DNA of 64,000 bases from Euryarchaeota archaeon UBA557 (GTDB lineage: Archaea; Thermoplasmatota; Poseidoniia; Poseidoniales; Thalassarchaeaceae), in assembly GCA_002503285.1 (NCBI GenBank), contig DARI01000006.1, positions 28,342 to 92,341 on the forward strand, in the 5' to 3' direction. Shown here one piece after another: positions 1 to 8,711 of the stretch (positions are counted from its first letter, which is position 1; each line of letters starts with the position of its first letter). The notes under the pieces are model-generated. The model was given only the letters and a program-made list of their open reading frames with translations. It was not told the origin of the DNA and ran no database searches. Both the position numbers and the translations under genes were made by a program.

Positions 1-132
1 TATTGCAATGCCGCTTTCATGAGAAACATTCGCATCAGAAACTCCATCTAAAAATTCCAAAGATTCTTTAATTCTGCTTGAACATCCGTCGCAAGTCATT
101 CCTTGAATCGATATGGTAATCGATTCGGTCAT
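1..132 (-). CDS. Heavy-metal-associated (HMA) domain protein, partial
   Basis: The gene begins with ATG at 132 and runs off the left window edge, so only the first 44 codons are visible. They read as the start of an HMA ferredoxin-like fold: a beta strand (ITISIQ), the metal-binding loop GMTCDGCSSRI with the CxxC pair, then a helix and LDGVSDANV. This loop binds Cu(I) or a similar soft metal. The protein could be a small CopZ-type chaperone or the N-terminal domain of a P1B-type metal-transporting ATPase; the visible part cannot separate them. It is divergent from ileS, with about 95 bp between the two starts. Confidence 0.85.
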   Translation of the reverse strand, partial: MTESITISIQGMTCDGCSSRIKESLEFLDGVSDANVSHESGIAI

Positions 133-170
133 AATTACCCGTACATATGATGGTTATTCAATGCTACTAA

Positions 171-180
171 AAACATATAT
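171..180 (+). promoter_or_regulatory. Possible TATA box upstream of ileS
   Basis: AAACATATAT lies about 50 bp before the ileS ATG at 229. That spacing would give a transcript with a leader of roughly 20-25 nt. The whole intergenic region is AT-rich, so the match is weak. Confidence 0.25.
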
Positions 181-228
181 CCAATTAAAAGAGTATGTTC
201 AATACAATGAATTGTTCCGCACCGTTTG

Positions 229-3200
229 ATGGTAGTACCTAACTCACCTGGAGAGCTCAATCCAGTTGCACTGGAGAATTCCCTGATGCAGACATGGAAT
301 GAAGAGAAAACTTTTGAGAAATCAATTGATAATAGAAAGGTGAATACTTCTCCTTTTACCTTCCTAGAGGGCCCTCCCACTGCAAACGGTAAGCCAGGAA
401 TACACCATGTTTTATCCCGCCTTTACAAAGATATGGTGTGCCGCTGGAAAACGATGGAGGGCCACATTGTTGAGCGAAAAGGTGGATGGGATACGCATGG
501 CCTACCAGTAGAAATTGAAGTCCAGAAAAAACTTGATTTGATGTCAAACGAGGCAATAGAAGAGTATGGAATGGAAAAGTTCAATCAAAAATGCAAAGAA
601 AGTGTTTGGGAATATGAAGAAAGCTGGAGAGAGATGACCGAAAGAATGGCTTTTTGGGTTGATATGGATAATCCATACATTACTCTTCATGATGAATATA
701 TAGAATCTGCATGGTGGTCCCTAAAACAAATGCATGACAAAGGATTACTTTTTAGAGGACATAAAGTTCTCCCATATTGCCCACAAACTGGGACTAGTTA
801 TTCAACCCATGAAGTATCTCAGGGATACAAAGAAGTATCAGAACCTGCAGTTTTCATAAAATTCAAACTTGTAGGTGAAGATGCATCTATACTTGCTTGG
901 ACTACTACGCCATGGACACTTCCTGGAAATGTTGGTTTGGCAGTGGGGCCAGACGTAACTTACTGTAGAATTAGAGTTAATGCCAATCCTTCTGACTCGT
1001 GGAAAGGTCGAGGCGGCGCTAAGATTGGTGAAGAATTGATATTAGCTAAAGATTTACTTGGTGATGTTTTAAGGCACCATATGGAAATTATAGAAGAATT
1101 TCCAGGATCGGTTTTGGTTGGTAAATCATATTCTCCGATATTTCCAGATGCAATAGAAAGAGGAGATTCAGATACTGCTTGGACTGTAGTAGGTGCTGAT
1201 TTCGTGACTACTACGGATGGTACTGGAGTAGTTCATACTGCAGTAATGTATGGTGAGGATGATTATAATTTAGGGATGAAAATGGGATTTCCGGCGCAAC
1301 ACACAGTTGGCATGGATGGTAAATTTATATCTGGGACTCATGATATTTTGGATGGACGATATGTTAAAGAATGTGATTCAGATATAATTGATTTACTTGA
1401 AAAAGAGGATAAATTATATCGTGAACACATATATACACACGATTATCCTCATTGTTGGCGCACAGATCATCCACTTCTTTACTATGCAATGGATAGTTGG
1501 TTTGTTCGTATGACAGCCGTTAAGGGCAAAATAATTCAATATAATTCAGAAGTAGAATGGGCTCCTGATTGGACTGGTTCAGGGAGAGTTGGAGAATGGT
1601 TACGAAATCTCAAAGATTGGGCAATAAGTAGAGAAAGATACTGGGGCACACCCATACCAGTTTGGATATGTCAAGACTGTGGTCACGAACATTGTATTGG
1701 AAGTATAGAAGAAATGAATGATTTGAAGACATCAGAATCTCCTACACCTAAAGAATTACATCGCCCTTTTGTAGACCAAGTCAAATTACATTGCACTGGT
1801 CCGAATTGTAATGGTGAGATGATTCGTGAACCCTATGTTATGGATTGCTGGTTTGATTCGGGATGTGCTTTCTTTGCACAATGGCATTATCCATTTGAAA
1901 ATGAAGATAAATTTGCAGGTAGTTTTCCAGTGGATTATATTTGTGAAGCTGTTGACCAAACTAGAGGTTGGTTTTATTCTTTATTAGCAGTATCTACTGC
2001 AGTTTTTGATAGTATTTCATACAAAAGATGTTTATCTCTTGGTCATATTTTAGATAATGAAGGAAAGAAGATGAGTAAATCAAAAGGCAATGTCGTTAAT
2101 CCTTGGGATCATTTCAACAAAGAAGGTGCAGATGCAATTAGATGGTATATGGTAACTCAAAGTGCACCTTGGAATCCTATGAATTTTGACCCAAATGGAG
2201 TAAGAGAGACTTATGGTAAAATGTTTTTAACTTTATGGAATGTTCATAGATTTCATTCAGACTATGCGGCATTAGATGGTTTTGACCCTGAAAATAAAGA
2301 TGGTTGGATCGAAGTTGATTCAAGAAGCCAATTGGACAGATGGATATTGTCCAAAATTAGTAGAGTTGCCGAGACTTTTGATGATAATTTTACTACCTGG
2401 GAATTTCACAAAGCAGGAAGAGAATTAGAAAGCTTTGTTGTAAATGATTTATCTAACTGGTATGTAAGAAGATCTAGAAGGCGATTATGGGACGAAGTTG
2501 ATAGTAATGACAAACGTGCATGTCAACATACTTTGCATGAGGTTTTAACAGTAGTTTCAAGATTAATGGCTCCAATTTCTCCATTTATGGCAGATAGAAT
2601 TCATCGTGACTTAAATGGATTTTCTGTTCATTTAGCAGATTGGCCCCTTGGCTCCGAATTAGTTGAGCGAAATTTACCTCCGCAAGATTATGCACTTGAG
2701 CAGCAGATGAAATTAGTCAGAGATATGGCTGAAGCAGGTCGGCGCATAAGAGTCGATTCTGAGCGAAGACAGAGACTACCTTGCCGTAATGGATGGATAA
2801 TTGGAGGTCCAGACATATCTGAATTTCATGATATCCTATCTGAAGAATTGAATGTTCAGAATTTAACTACTGAGAGTGATTTAGATAAGTTTCAAAAAGT
2901 GGTTTTACTACCAAATAGAAAAGTCTTAGGATCAAAATGTAGATCGGATTTACCTGCAGTTTTGAGAGAGTTAGAATTAGTCGAACCGGATTCATTTTTA
3001 TTAGAAATTCAAGCCGGTATCGCTGCATTAGCCGGATACGACATATCTATGGAAGATATTACAATAAAACGGGTAGAAAGAGATGATTATTCTGCTTCTA
3101 CACTTTCAAATACGGATATAGGAGATGTTACGTTAATTCTAGATATGCATACTGATTCAAACTTACTTTCTAAAGGATTGGCAAGAGATATTATTAGAAG

Positions 3201-3417
3201 GATTCAATCAAAGAGAAAGGATATGAATTTAGATGTTGAAGCAATGATAGAATTGGATGTATGGATTCAAGGACTTGAATTAAATGCTGAAGATTGGACC
3301 CATATTCTGACTGAGACCAGAGCAGGTACATCATCCCTAAATAAGGGAGAAATACCTATTGATTCTGATAAATTTAGTGTAGATGGCGTAAATATTTTCT
3401 TTAACACAACTTCATAA
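229..3417 (+). CDS. ileS: Isoleucyl-tRNA synthetase
   Basis: Charges tRNA-Ile with isoleucine in the cytoplasm. At 1,062 residues it has the full class Ia architecture. The HIGH-type motif appears as GKPGIHHV near residue 58, a variant that I recall from Bacteroidetes-like IleRS. The CP1 editing domain includes WTTTPWTLPGN near residue 226. The catalytic loop KMSKSKGN is near residue 615, and the anticodon-binding helical domain and C-terminal extension follow. A TTG at 226 directly precedes the ATG; I prefer ATG 229. It is followed after 22 bp by a small conserved gene on the same strand. Identity is certain. Confidence 0.98.
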   Translation: MVVPNSPGELNPVALENSLMQTWNEEKTFEKSIDNRKVNTSPFTFLEGPPTANGKPGIHHVLSRLYKDMVCRWKTMEGHIVERKGGWDTHGLPVEIEVQKKLDLMSNEAIEEYGMEKFNQKCKESVWEYEESWREMTERMAFWVDMDNPYITLHDEYIESAWWSLKQMHDKGLLFRGHKVLPYCPQTGTSYSTHEVSQGYKEVSEPAVFIKFKLVGEDASILAWTTTPWTLPGNVGLAVGPDVTYCRIRVNANPSDSWKGRGGAKIGEELILAKDLLGDVLRHHMEIIEEFPGSVLVGKSYSPIFPDAIERGDSDTAWTVVGADFVTTTDGTGVVHTAVMYGEDDYNLGMKMGFPAQHTVGMDGKFISGTHDILDGRYVKECDSDIIDLLEKEDKLYREHIYTHDYPHCWRTDHPLLYYAMDSWFVRMTAVKGKIIQYNSEVEWAPDWTGSGRVGEWLRNLKDWAISRERYWGTPIPVWICQDCGHEHCIGSIEEMNDLKTSESPTPKELHRPFVDQVKLHCTGPNCNGEMIREPYVMDCWFDSGCAFFAQWHYPFENEDKFAGSFPVDYICEAVDQTRGWFYSLLAVSTAVFDSISYKRCLSLGHILDNEGKKMSKSKGNVVNPWDHFNKEGADAIRWYMVTQSAPWNPMNFDPNGVRETYGKMFLTLWNVHRFHSDYAALDGFDPENKDGWIEVDSRSQLDRWILSKISRVAETFDDNFTTWEFHKAGRELESFVVNDLSNWYVRRSRRRLWDEVDSNDKRACQHTLHEVLTVVSRLMAPISPFMADRIHRDLNGFSVHLADWPLGSELVERNLPPQDYALEQQMKLVRDMAEAGRRIRVDSERRQRLPCRNGWIIGGPDISEFHDILSEELNVQNLTTESDLDKFQKVVLLPNRKVLGSKCRSDLPAVLRELELVEPDSFLLEIQAGIAALAGYDISMEDITIKRVERDDYSASTLSNTDIGDVTLILDMHTDSNLLSKGLARDIIRRIQSKRKDMNLDVEAMIELDVWIQGLELNAEDWTHILTETRAGTSSLNKGEIPIDSDKFSVDGVNIFFNTTS

Positions 3418-3439
3418 TACCTGACTTACCCCCAAGGAC

Positions 3440-3811
3440 GTGAAACAATCAGTGATTAGGCTTTATGGAATATATCATGCAGATGGGGGCATAATTGGTG
3501 AATTATCATATGTGATTGGTAAATTTAGAGGAACCGCTCATTGCTCTTTATGTGACATAACACATAACAAAATATCAGCAAAGAAAGAGTGGAAAGAATT
3601 GGTAAATAACCTGGGAGCCCCTATAGAACTTCTTCATTTAAATGAAAGAAGTAATGAATTAATGGAAGTTTCAGATAATAAAACTCCATGTATAGTATCC
3701 AAAGTTAATAATAAGTTAGAAATTATAATTACCTCAGAAGAATTAGATATATGTAAAAAATCCGTAGATAAATTTAAAGAAATACTTAATGATAAGTTAT
3801 TAAAAATATAG
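3440..3811 (+). CDS. Conserved small protein with CxxCxxxH motif
   Basis: A 123-residue soluble protein starting at GTG 3440, 22 bp after ileS. The N-terminus contains YHADGGIIGELSYVIG followed by GTAHCSLCDITH, whose two Cys and flanking His residues could hold a metal or be redox active. I recall similar small proteins with HADGG and AHCxLCDITH motifs scattered in bacterial genomes, without a known function. The second half is Lys/Glu rich and mixed alpha/beta (ITSEELDICKKSVDKFKEIL). No membrane segment or signal peptide is seen. Function unknown. Confidence 0.75.
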   Translation: MKQSVIRLYGIYHADGGIIGELSYVIGKFRGTAHCSLCDITHNKISAKKEWKELVNNLGAPIELLHLNERSNELMEVSDNKTPCIVSKVNNKLEIIITSEELDICKKSVDKFKEILNDKLLKI

Positions 3812-3968
3812 TTTATTAATAATTATTCTATAATGTGATTCCAAAGCCTGCTAATAATAAAAACACTAAAACGATACCCAATATTACTAATATGGAGGGC
3901 CATTATTCATAATTAAAGCAATAATGGATAATTATTTAGTTATTTCGTCAATGGACTTATTATAACAT

Positions 3969-4799
3969 TTAGATCAATTCACTGCAGTACTTACAGAATT
4001 TTGCATCATGATCGTGTCCTTCTTTAGAACATGATGGGCATACCTGAGTACTTACTGGGCCAATTTTTGCTAGTTCAGTAGAAATTATTCCTGTTGGAAC
4101 GATAATTAGGCTATATCCCATAATCATAATAAATATTGCCAATATTTTTCCCAGAGGTGTGGAAGGGACAGTGTCGCCGTATCCAGTACTAGTTATTGTC
4201 GTTATAGACCAATAGACACTTTGTGGGATTGATGTGAATCCATTTTGAGGACCTTCGAGTAAATACATACCTGCACCACTTATGAAACATAATACTAAGA
4301 CAGTAGATAGGAATACAATTATTCTAGATTTGGATTGAGTAATCGCCTTAGTAAGTACAAATGATTCATCCAAATACCTACTAAGTTTGAAAACTCTAAA
4401 GATGCGAAGAAGTCTTAAAGCCCTAATAGTAAGTAAACTTTGGAAACCCACTATTCCAGTTAATAGCGCTAAATAAGTAGGAAGTATGGCAACTAAATCA
4501 ACTATCCCAAAAAAAGATTTGACATATTTTACTGGTTTTTTAACGGAAATTAATCTAAGGACATATTCAATAGTAAATAATATTGTAAAAATCCACTCTG
4601 TCACTACTAACTGGCTATGATACTTGGAATCTACAGAATCAATGCTTTCTAATGAAACTGCAATTACTGATAATAAAATAGAAATTAAGAGCGCAATATC
4701 AAAATATTTTCCGTAAGTTGTATCTGCCTCAAATATAGTTTCATGGATTTTTTCTCTAAATGAGTTAGGTGGACGGATGGCATAATCATCTACATCCAT
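3969..4799 (-). CDS. Voltage-gated potassium channel with C-terminal zinc ribbon
   Basis: A 276-residue Kv-type channel subunit with six predicted membrane helices (S1 about 34-50, S5 about 158-181, S6 about 215-240). The S4 voltage sensor shows a basic residue at every third position (R126, R129, R132, R135, K138, R141). The pore loop has the selectivity filter TSTGYGD at 203-209, with Thr in place of the usual Val before GYG. The soluble tail ends in a rubredoxin-like zinc ribbon (CPSC at 254-257, CKYC at 269-272), which may serve as an assembly or sensing module in place of the usual RCK domain. It is a single gene, convergent with the small CxxC gene. Confidence 0.92.
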   Translation of the reverse strand: MDVDDYAIRPPNSFREKIHETIFEADTTYGKYFDIALLISILLSVIAVSLESIDSVDSKYHSQLVVTEWIFTILFTIEYVLRLISVKKPVKYVKSFFGIVDLVAILPTYLALLTGIVGFQSLLTIRALRLLRIFRVFKLSRYLDESFVLTKAITQSKSRIIVFLSTVLVLCFISGAGMYLLEGPQNGFTSIPQSVYWSITTITSTGYGDTVPSTPLGKILAIFIMIMGYSLIIVPTGIISTELAKIGPVSTQVCPSCSKEGHDHDAKFCKYCSELI

Positions 4800-4840
4800 A
4801 TTAACGCTAGATAGGAGGTGGTCAAGTATTTTGCTGGCAT

Positions 4841-6274
4841 TTATGTAGAGATACCATAAATCTCTGGCAATAATAACTCCACTCCAAATAAAGGATCTGG
4901 ATCTGTTGAATCATGATATGCAATAAATGAGCCCCCGTCTGGTAAAATTCCCATACTTGCAAAATCAAACCTGATGTCGGCACCAGCTCCAGAAGTAGAA
5001 TCTAAGTCACCTTGTCCAAGATAAGTTTTAGAATCAGGAATTAGGCTGTCTGAGAAATCCCTTACGTGCCATGCAATATCTACATCTGGTCCTGAAGCGC
5101 TTTGATATCTAACGTTAAGAACAAATAAATCATGCACCCCATTAGAGTGGAATTCCCACTCCTCTATTTCTGTTGCGAAACCAGACAATTCATAGGTATT
5201 GTTACTCCAAGATTCTCCCCCATCCCACGACATAAGATGAGTTATTTCCGTACCTTCTGCTATAACGCAATGCAATGCAGATGAAGAGTCTATAGCGCAA
5301 TATTCAGATGGTAATGTAGAGCCATTTAATGAAGTGGCCGACCACCAATTTAACGAGGTGTCCAAGAAGGCATCTGTACCATCAATAAAATAATTTGGAA
5401 AATACAATCCTCCTGAAGGGACTGGAAATGCACGCATTTCTTTATGTGGTTTAGTGAAGTCCCACTCTGGACCCAAAGAAGAAGCCGTTAAATCTACTTC
5501 AATAGATGCTAGACTGCCATCTCTGTCAGGGAAATTGATATAATCATAATTTAATCCATCTGTAGATATTTGGCCTCCTATATTTTGTACTTGATGCCAA
5601 AAATTTGATATCACAATAGTAGCATAATCACCATTTCCATATATTCCTCCATTAATTGGCCCTATTACTTCTACCTGCCAAGATCGATCATAAAATGGTT
5701 CAGGAGTTCTATTGAAGCACCAACTCCATTCCTCATCATCCGCATCATACAAAAATGCATAAAATTGATCCGCTCCACTGAGACTGGGATAGGGGAACCA
5801 GCCCATTGAAATCAAATCGCCATTAGTTGCTTGAACAATACTACCTTCTCCGAGACCTTCTTGCCCAGGGACCGTAGGTTTAGGCTCTAAGCAACCTAGT
5901 TGAGAAAATATTTCTGGAATATATTCTTGCCATGTATGCCCTCTATCTTCGGACCAGGTGGGATATTCTCCTCCAAAGTTAACTATCCAACCTTCTTTGG
6001 TTCCAGCCAAATAATGTTCACAACAATTTCCTCCCTCTTCATTTCCAAAAACTGCCCATGAAGCATTTCCCCATGTTTGATTATCATATGGATTTCCCAC
6101 TATAAATTCCCTAGAATCTTCAAAATTTTCTGGATTTTCAATATAAAACAACCCGGAATCCCAATCTATAATTTCATTTTCAACAATTTCACTATCTCCA
6201 AAACACCCTGCAAAAACTGTGCCTGAAACTATTAAAATGCAGAAGAAATTAACCACTCTGCTGGCTCTAGCCAT
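4841..6274 (-). CDS. Secreted lipoprotein with sialidase-like Asp-box repeats
   Basis: 477 residues from ATG 6274. The start is chosen because it gives a clean signal peptide: MARASR, a hydrophobic run, then a lipobox VFAGC, so the mature protein is probably lipid-anchored outside the cell. The longer in-frame start at 6313 would add 13 residues that fit a signal peptide poorly. The body contains Asp-box-like motifs (SEDRGHTW, SWDGGESWS) typical of sialidase/BNR propellers, and many Trp, Gly and Asn residues. Catalytic sialidase residues are not evident, so a binding or structural propeller is more likely. It lies downstream of the beta-gamma-crystallin archaellin gene on the same strand, with a 275-bp gap. 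Confidence 0.75.
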   Translation of the reverse strand: MARASRVVNFFCILIVSGTVFAGCFGDSEIVENEIIDWDSGLFYIENPENFEDSREFIVGNPYDNQTWGNASWAVFGNEEGGNCCEHYLAGTKEGWIVNFGGEYPTWSEDRGHTWQEYIPEIFSQLGCLEPKPTVPGQEGLGEGSIVQATNGDLISMGWFPYPSLSGADQFYAFLYDADDEEWSWCFNRTPEPFYDRSWQVEVIGPINGGIYGNGDYATIVISNFWHQVQNIGGQISTDGLNYDYINFPDRDGSLASIEVDLTASSLGPEWDFTKPHKEMRAFPVPSGGLYFPNYFIDGTDAFLDTSLNWWSATSLNGSTLPSEYCAIDSSSALHCVIAEGTEITHLMSWDGGESWSNNTYELSGFATEIEEWEFHSNGVHDLFVLNVRYQSASGPDVDIAWHVRDFSDSLIPDSKTYLGQGDLDSTSGAGADIRFDFASMGILPDGGSFIAYHDSTDPDPLFGVELLLPEIYGIST

Positions 6275-6549
6275 AATAGGACGTAGCGGGGGGTCGTATA
6301 TCCCACTTATCATCTGTATTTACAAATATAGTTTGAATTTTATAAATTATTTAATTGTAAAATTTAATCATTTCAGTTTAGAAGATTTGCCCTCATATAT
6401 CTCCACATTGTTACTTTAGTATTTTCTATATTGATATTTAGTTCCCATTGTATTATCTCATAGTATTATTATATCAACATAGGTCATTAACATCTACACT
6501 TGCATATAGTTAATTATTTATATTTTATGGCATTTAAATGGAAAAAATA
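6275..6549. other. AT-rich intergenic region
   Basis: 275 bp between the lipoprotein start and the archaellin-like gene stop. It is very AT-rich and holds TATA-like stretches (for example around 6315-6335 reading toward the lipoprotein gene on the minus strand). The short plus-strand open frame across it has no recognisable content and overlaps the lipoprotein gene antisense. No RNA gene is seen. Confidence 0.5.
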
Positions 6550-7407
6550 CTAAGGTTGATGCAATAAATCATTTCCTATTTCATGTACAATATCAAATGG
6601 TAATTGAATAGAAGTAGTTGCTCCGAATTCCACATGTAAATTAAGTTCAATTCTTTCTCCTACTTCAGGAACGCATTGTATAAAATCTAATTCTGTATGC
6701 ACGGCCATATCACCAGTAATAAGTTCAGTTGGTAAAATATCAAAATCTTGTCCAAATGTGTTTAAACCGTCAGAAAGTCTTGATCCAGAGAGTGTTATTG
6801 TGTTAAAATCGAATCCGAAACTACCATCCTCCTGATTGCATGCCACGGACCAACCTATATCTCCTGCTTGAATAGGAGGAGATCCTGCGGCTAATTCGAT
6901 AATAAGTAATAATCCAAATCCTTTTATTTTCATAGAAGAAAGTTGGTCATTTTCTAACCCTACAGCCTGTAAATCACCTAAATCATAATTTCCTTCGCCC
7001 ACTTCTGCCTCCCACGCACCATCGAAATTTTCACCTTCGAACATACTTGCTGCACAACCTTCTTCGATCCTTATGGATGATGCATCATTGTCAACTGCTC
7101 CAGCGGCTATGAAATCCTCTACCAAAAAATCTCCAACTCCAAACGTTGCACTCCAACCACCGAATCCAGCATGTTGAAATAATACTACATTGCAATTCCC
7201 GCCTACGCTCCTTATGTATGCACCAGTTAATTTTACTCTCTTTGATACTTCATATTGAACATCATTAGATGTTGAATCTCCATCTTCTTTTAATTTTTCA
7301 GCCATCTCCATAATTACTGAACTAGAGATTGCAGCAACTAGAATCAATGCAATGAAAATTATCATCGCCCCTATTCCTATTGAACCGGAGGCGGAATTTT
7401 TGTCCAT
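6550..7407 (-). CDS. Archaellin/pilin-like protein with embedded beta-gamma-crystallin domain
   Basis: About 285 residues from ATG 7407; a GGAG Shine-Dalgarno sits 7 nt upstream, favouring this over ATG 7413. Numbering here counts from 7413. The N-terminus is a class III signal peptide with a probable cleavage site G10/S11, followed by the archaellin-type helix SIGIGAMIIFIALILVAA. Residues about 73-165 match a beta-gamma-crystallin domain. Two Greek-key signatures occur, FQHAGFGG (79-86) and FEGENFDG (125-132), both F-x4-F-x-G. Two calcium motifs of the form D/N-D/N-x-x-S-S follow them, DNDASS (108-113) and NDQLSS (155-160). The C-terminal part ends with CVPEVGERIELNLHV, a motif shared in outline with the other archaellin-like protein here (56288-57064). 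Inferred role: surface filament subunit that binds Ca2+. Filament assembly genes are not in the window. Confidence 0.85.
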   Translation of the reverse strand: MDKNSASGSIGIGAMIIFIALILVAAISSSVIMEMAEKLKEDGDSTSNDVQYEVSKRVKLTGAYIRSVGGNCNVVLFQHAGFGGWSATFGVGDFLVEDFIAAGAVDNDASSIRIEEGCAASMFEGENFDGAWEAEVGEGNYDLGDLQAVGLENDQLSSMKIKGFGLLLIIELAAGSPPIQAGDIGWSVACNQEDGSFGFDFNTITLSGSRLSDGLNTFGQDFDILPTELITGDMAVHTELDFIQCVPEVGERIELNLHVEFGATTSIQLPFDIVHEIGNDLLHQP

Positions 7408-7471
7408 TCGCATATCTCCTATGTATCTCTTGTGTATTATGTTATGTTTATTTTTGAATAAGTAACAAGAA

Positions 7472-8113
7472 TTATTCTTTTATAAATCCAGAGGGAATGT
7501 CATATGATGTTTGAGATTTTGATTTTGAAAAAATAAATAAAATAACTGCAAGAATTGTTGTATTACAGAGCATAATTTGTCCAACTGAAATTAAAACCCA
7601 TATTTTTTCCATTAAATCTATAGTATCGCCATAAGTATTAGTATAACCAAAATTGTATTCTGGAGTGATTCCTGGGCCAGTGTAAAACATCATAACTAGA
7701 TGTATTTGACTAGTTACATAAATTACAAACCAGCAGATAGTCAATTTGAACCCAAGTTCCCTTTGACCGCTCCATAATGTTGGAACTGCCATTAATCCTA
7801 AAAAGAATAATATGATTCCGTAAATTGCATAGAATTTAGAAAAATTTTTGAAATTATCTAGATAATCAATTGTTTCATTCCAAAATTTATTACTTTCCTC
7901 CCAATCATTTATTTCTTGCTCCGTTCCGTTTTCGGGATAAATTTCTAATTCATTAAAATCCCTAGGAACTTGATCTATTAAAATAGGAGTTAATACTCCA
8001 GATGCTATTTGAAATAACATTAAAAACATCATTATAGCCATAAATATAGCTAGACTTTTGAGCCACCATTTAGAAGGTTCAGGAATTGAATATGGTGTTT
8101 CGATGTGTTCCAT
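7472..8113 (-). CDS. Four-helix membrane protein of unknown function
   Basis: 213 residues. The short cytoplasmic N-terminus is followed by a membrane helix (about 21-45), an acidic extracytoplasmic loop of about 50 residues (EIYPENGTEQEINDWEESN), then three more hydrophobic segments and a short hydrophilic tail. I recognise no family. It lies 58-64 bp upstream of the crystallin-archaellin gene on the same strand and may be cotranscribed with it. Confidence 0.65.
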   Translation of the reverse strand: MEHIETPYSIPEPSKWWLKSLAIFMAIMMFLMLFQIASGVLTPILIDQVPRDFNELEIYPENGTEQEINDWEESNKFWNETIDYLDNFKNFSKFYAIYGIILFFLGLMAVPTLWSGQRELGFKLTICWFVIYVTSQIHLVMMFYTGPGITPEYNFGYTNTYGDTIDLMEKIWVLISVGQIMLCNTTILAVILFIFSKSKSQTSYDIPSGFIKE

Positions 8114-8157
8114 TTTTCATAATCAAGATAAACATATATAAAATTCTATTTATTCAA

Positions 8158-8619
8158 CTAAATTAATATTCTTGATAGTTTCTCTGGTTGGGCCCTATTC
8201 TTAGTGTGTATACATTGTCTTGATGGGTTAACAATAAATCCATTTCTAAGGAAATTTCTTCCAAGAATTATTCGATGTTTCATTTTAGAACGATTTTGGA
8301 GACAGATTTCTACTTGATGGAATCTGCCTGCAATCTCTAGTTTTGTAGATATTACTGGCCTTAAAGTGGCATAGCCACTAGTATCTCTTACTTTTCTCCA
8401 TCTCACTATTTCCCTAGTAAATGTGTTACCGTCTTTGATTAGTTTGAATTTCACATATTGATTATTTTCTTTATTAATTATTTCAATATCTAAAGCGTTA
8501 AGGGTATTTGACCATGCCCCAGTGTCTGTTTTTGCCATTATTAGATTAGTTTCCAAATCAGGAATTCTGACCCATTCTCTCCAGCCTATAATTACATATC
8601 CGACTGACATCATTTTCAT
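8158..8619 (-). CDS. Retropepsin-like aspartic protease family protein (RimK-associated type)
   Basis: 153 residues that match the small protein family often annotated as ATP-dependent zinc protease and found near RimK ligases. It opens with the family motif IGWREWVRIPDL, carries the aspartic-protease triad AKTDTGAW (D32-T33-G34) and ends with the family motif HRIILGRNFL. The family fold resembles a single-lobe retropepsin that would act as a dimer. The usual Arg after DTGA is Trp here. No RimK gene is adjacent. It is the first gene of the minus-strand block; guaB is divergent. Confidence 0.8.
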   Translation of the reverse strand: MKMMSVGYVIIGWREWVRIPDLETNLIMAKTDTGAWSNTLNALDIEIINKENNQYVKFKLIKDGNTFTREIVRWRKVRDTSGYATLRPVISTKLEIAGRFHQVEICLQNRSKMKHRIILGRNFLRNGFIVNPSRQCIHTKNRAQPEKLSRILI

Positions 8620-8711
8620 CGGAATTCCTTTTTATTTTTTATATCTCCTCTTTAAAAATTTGATCTAAATAAATAGAATTATTCAAGTATGAGTGTTGAT
8701 GGCCATACCTA

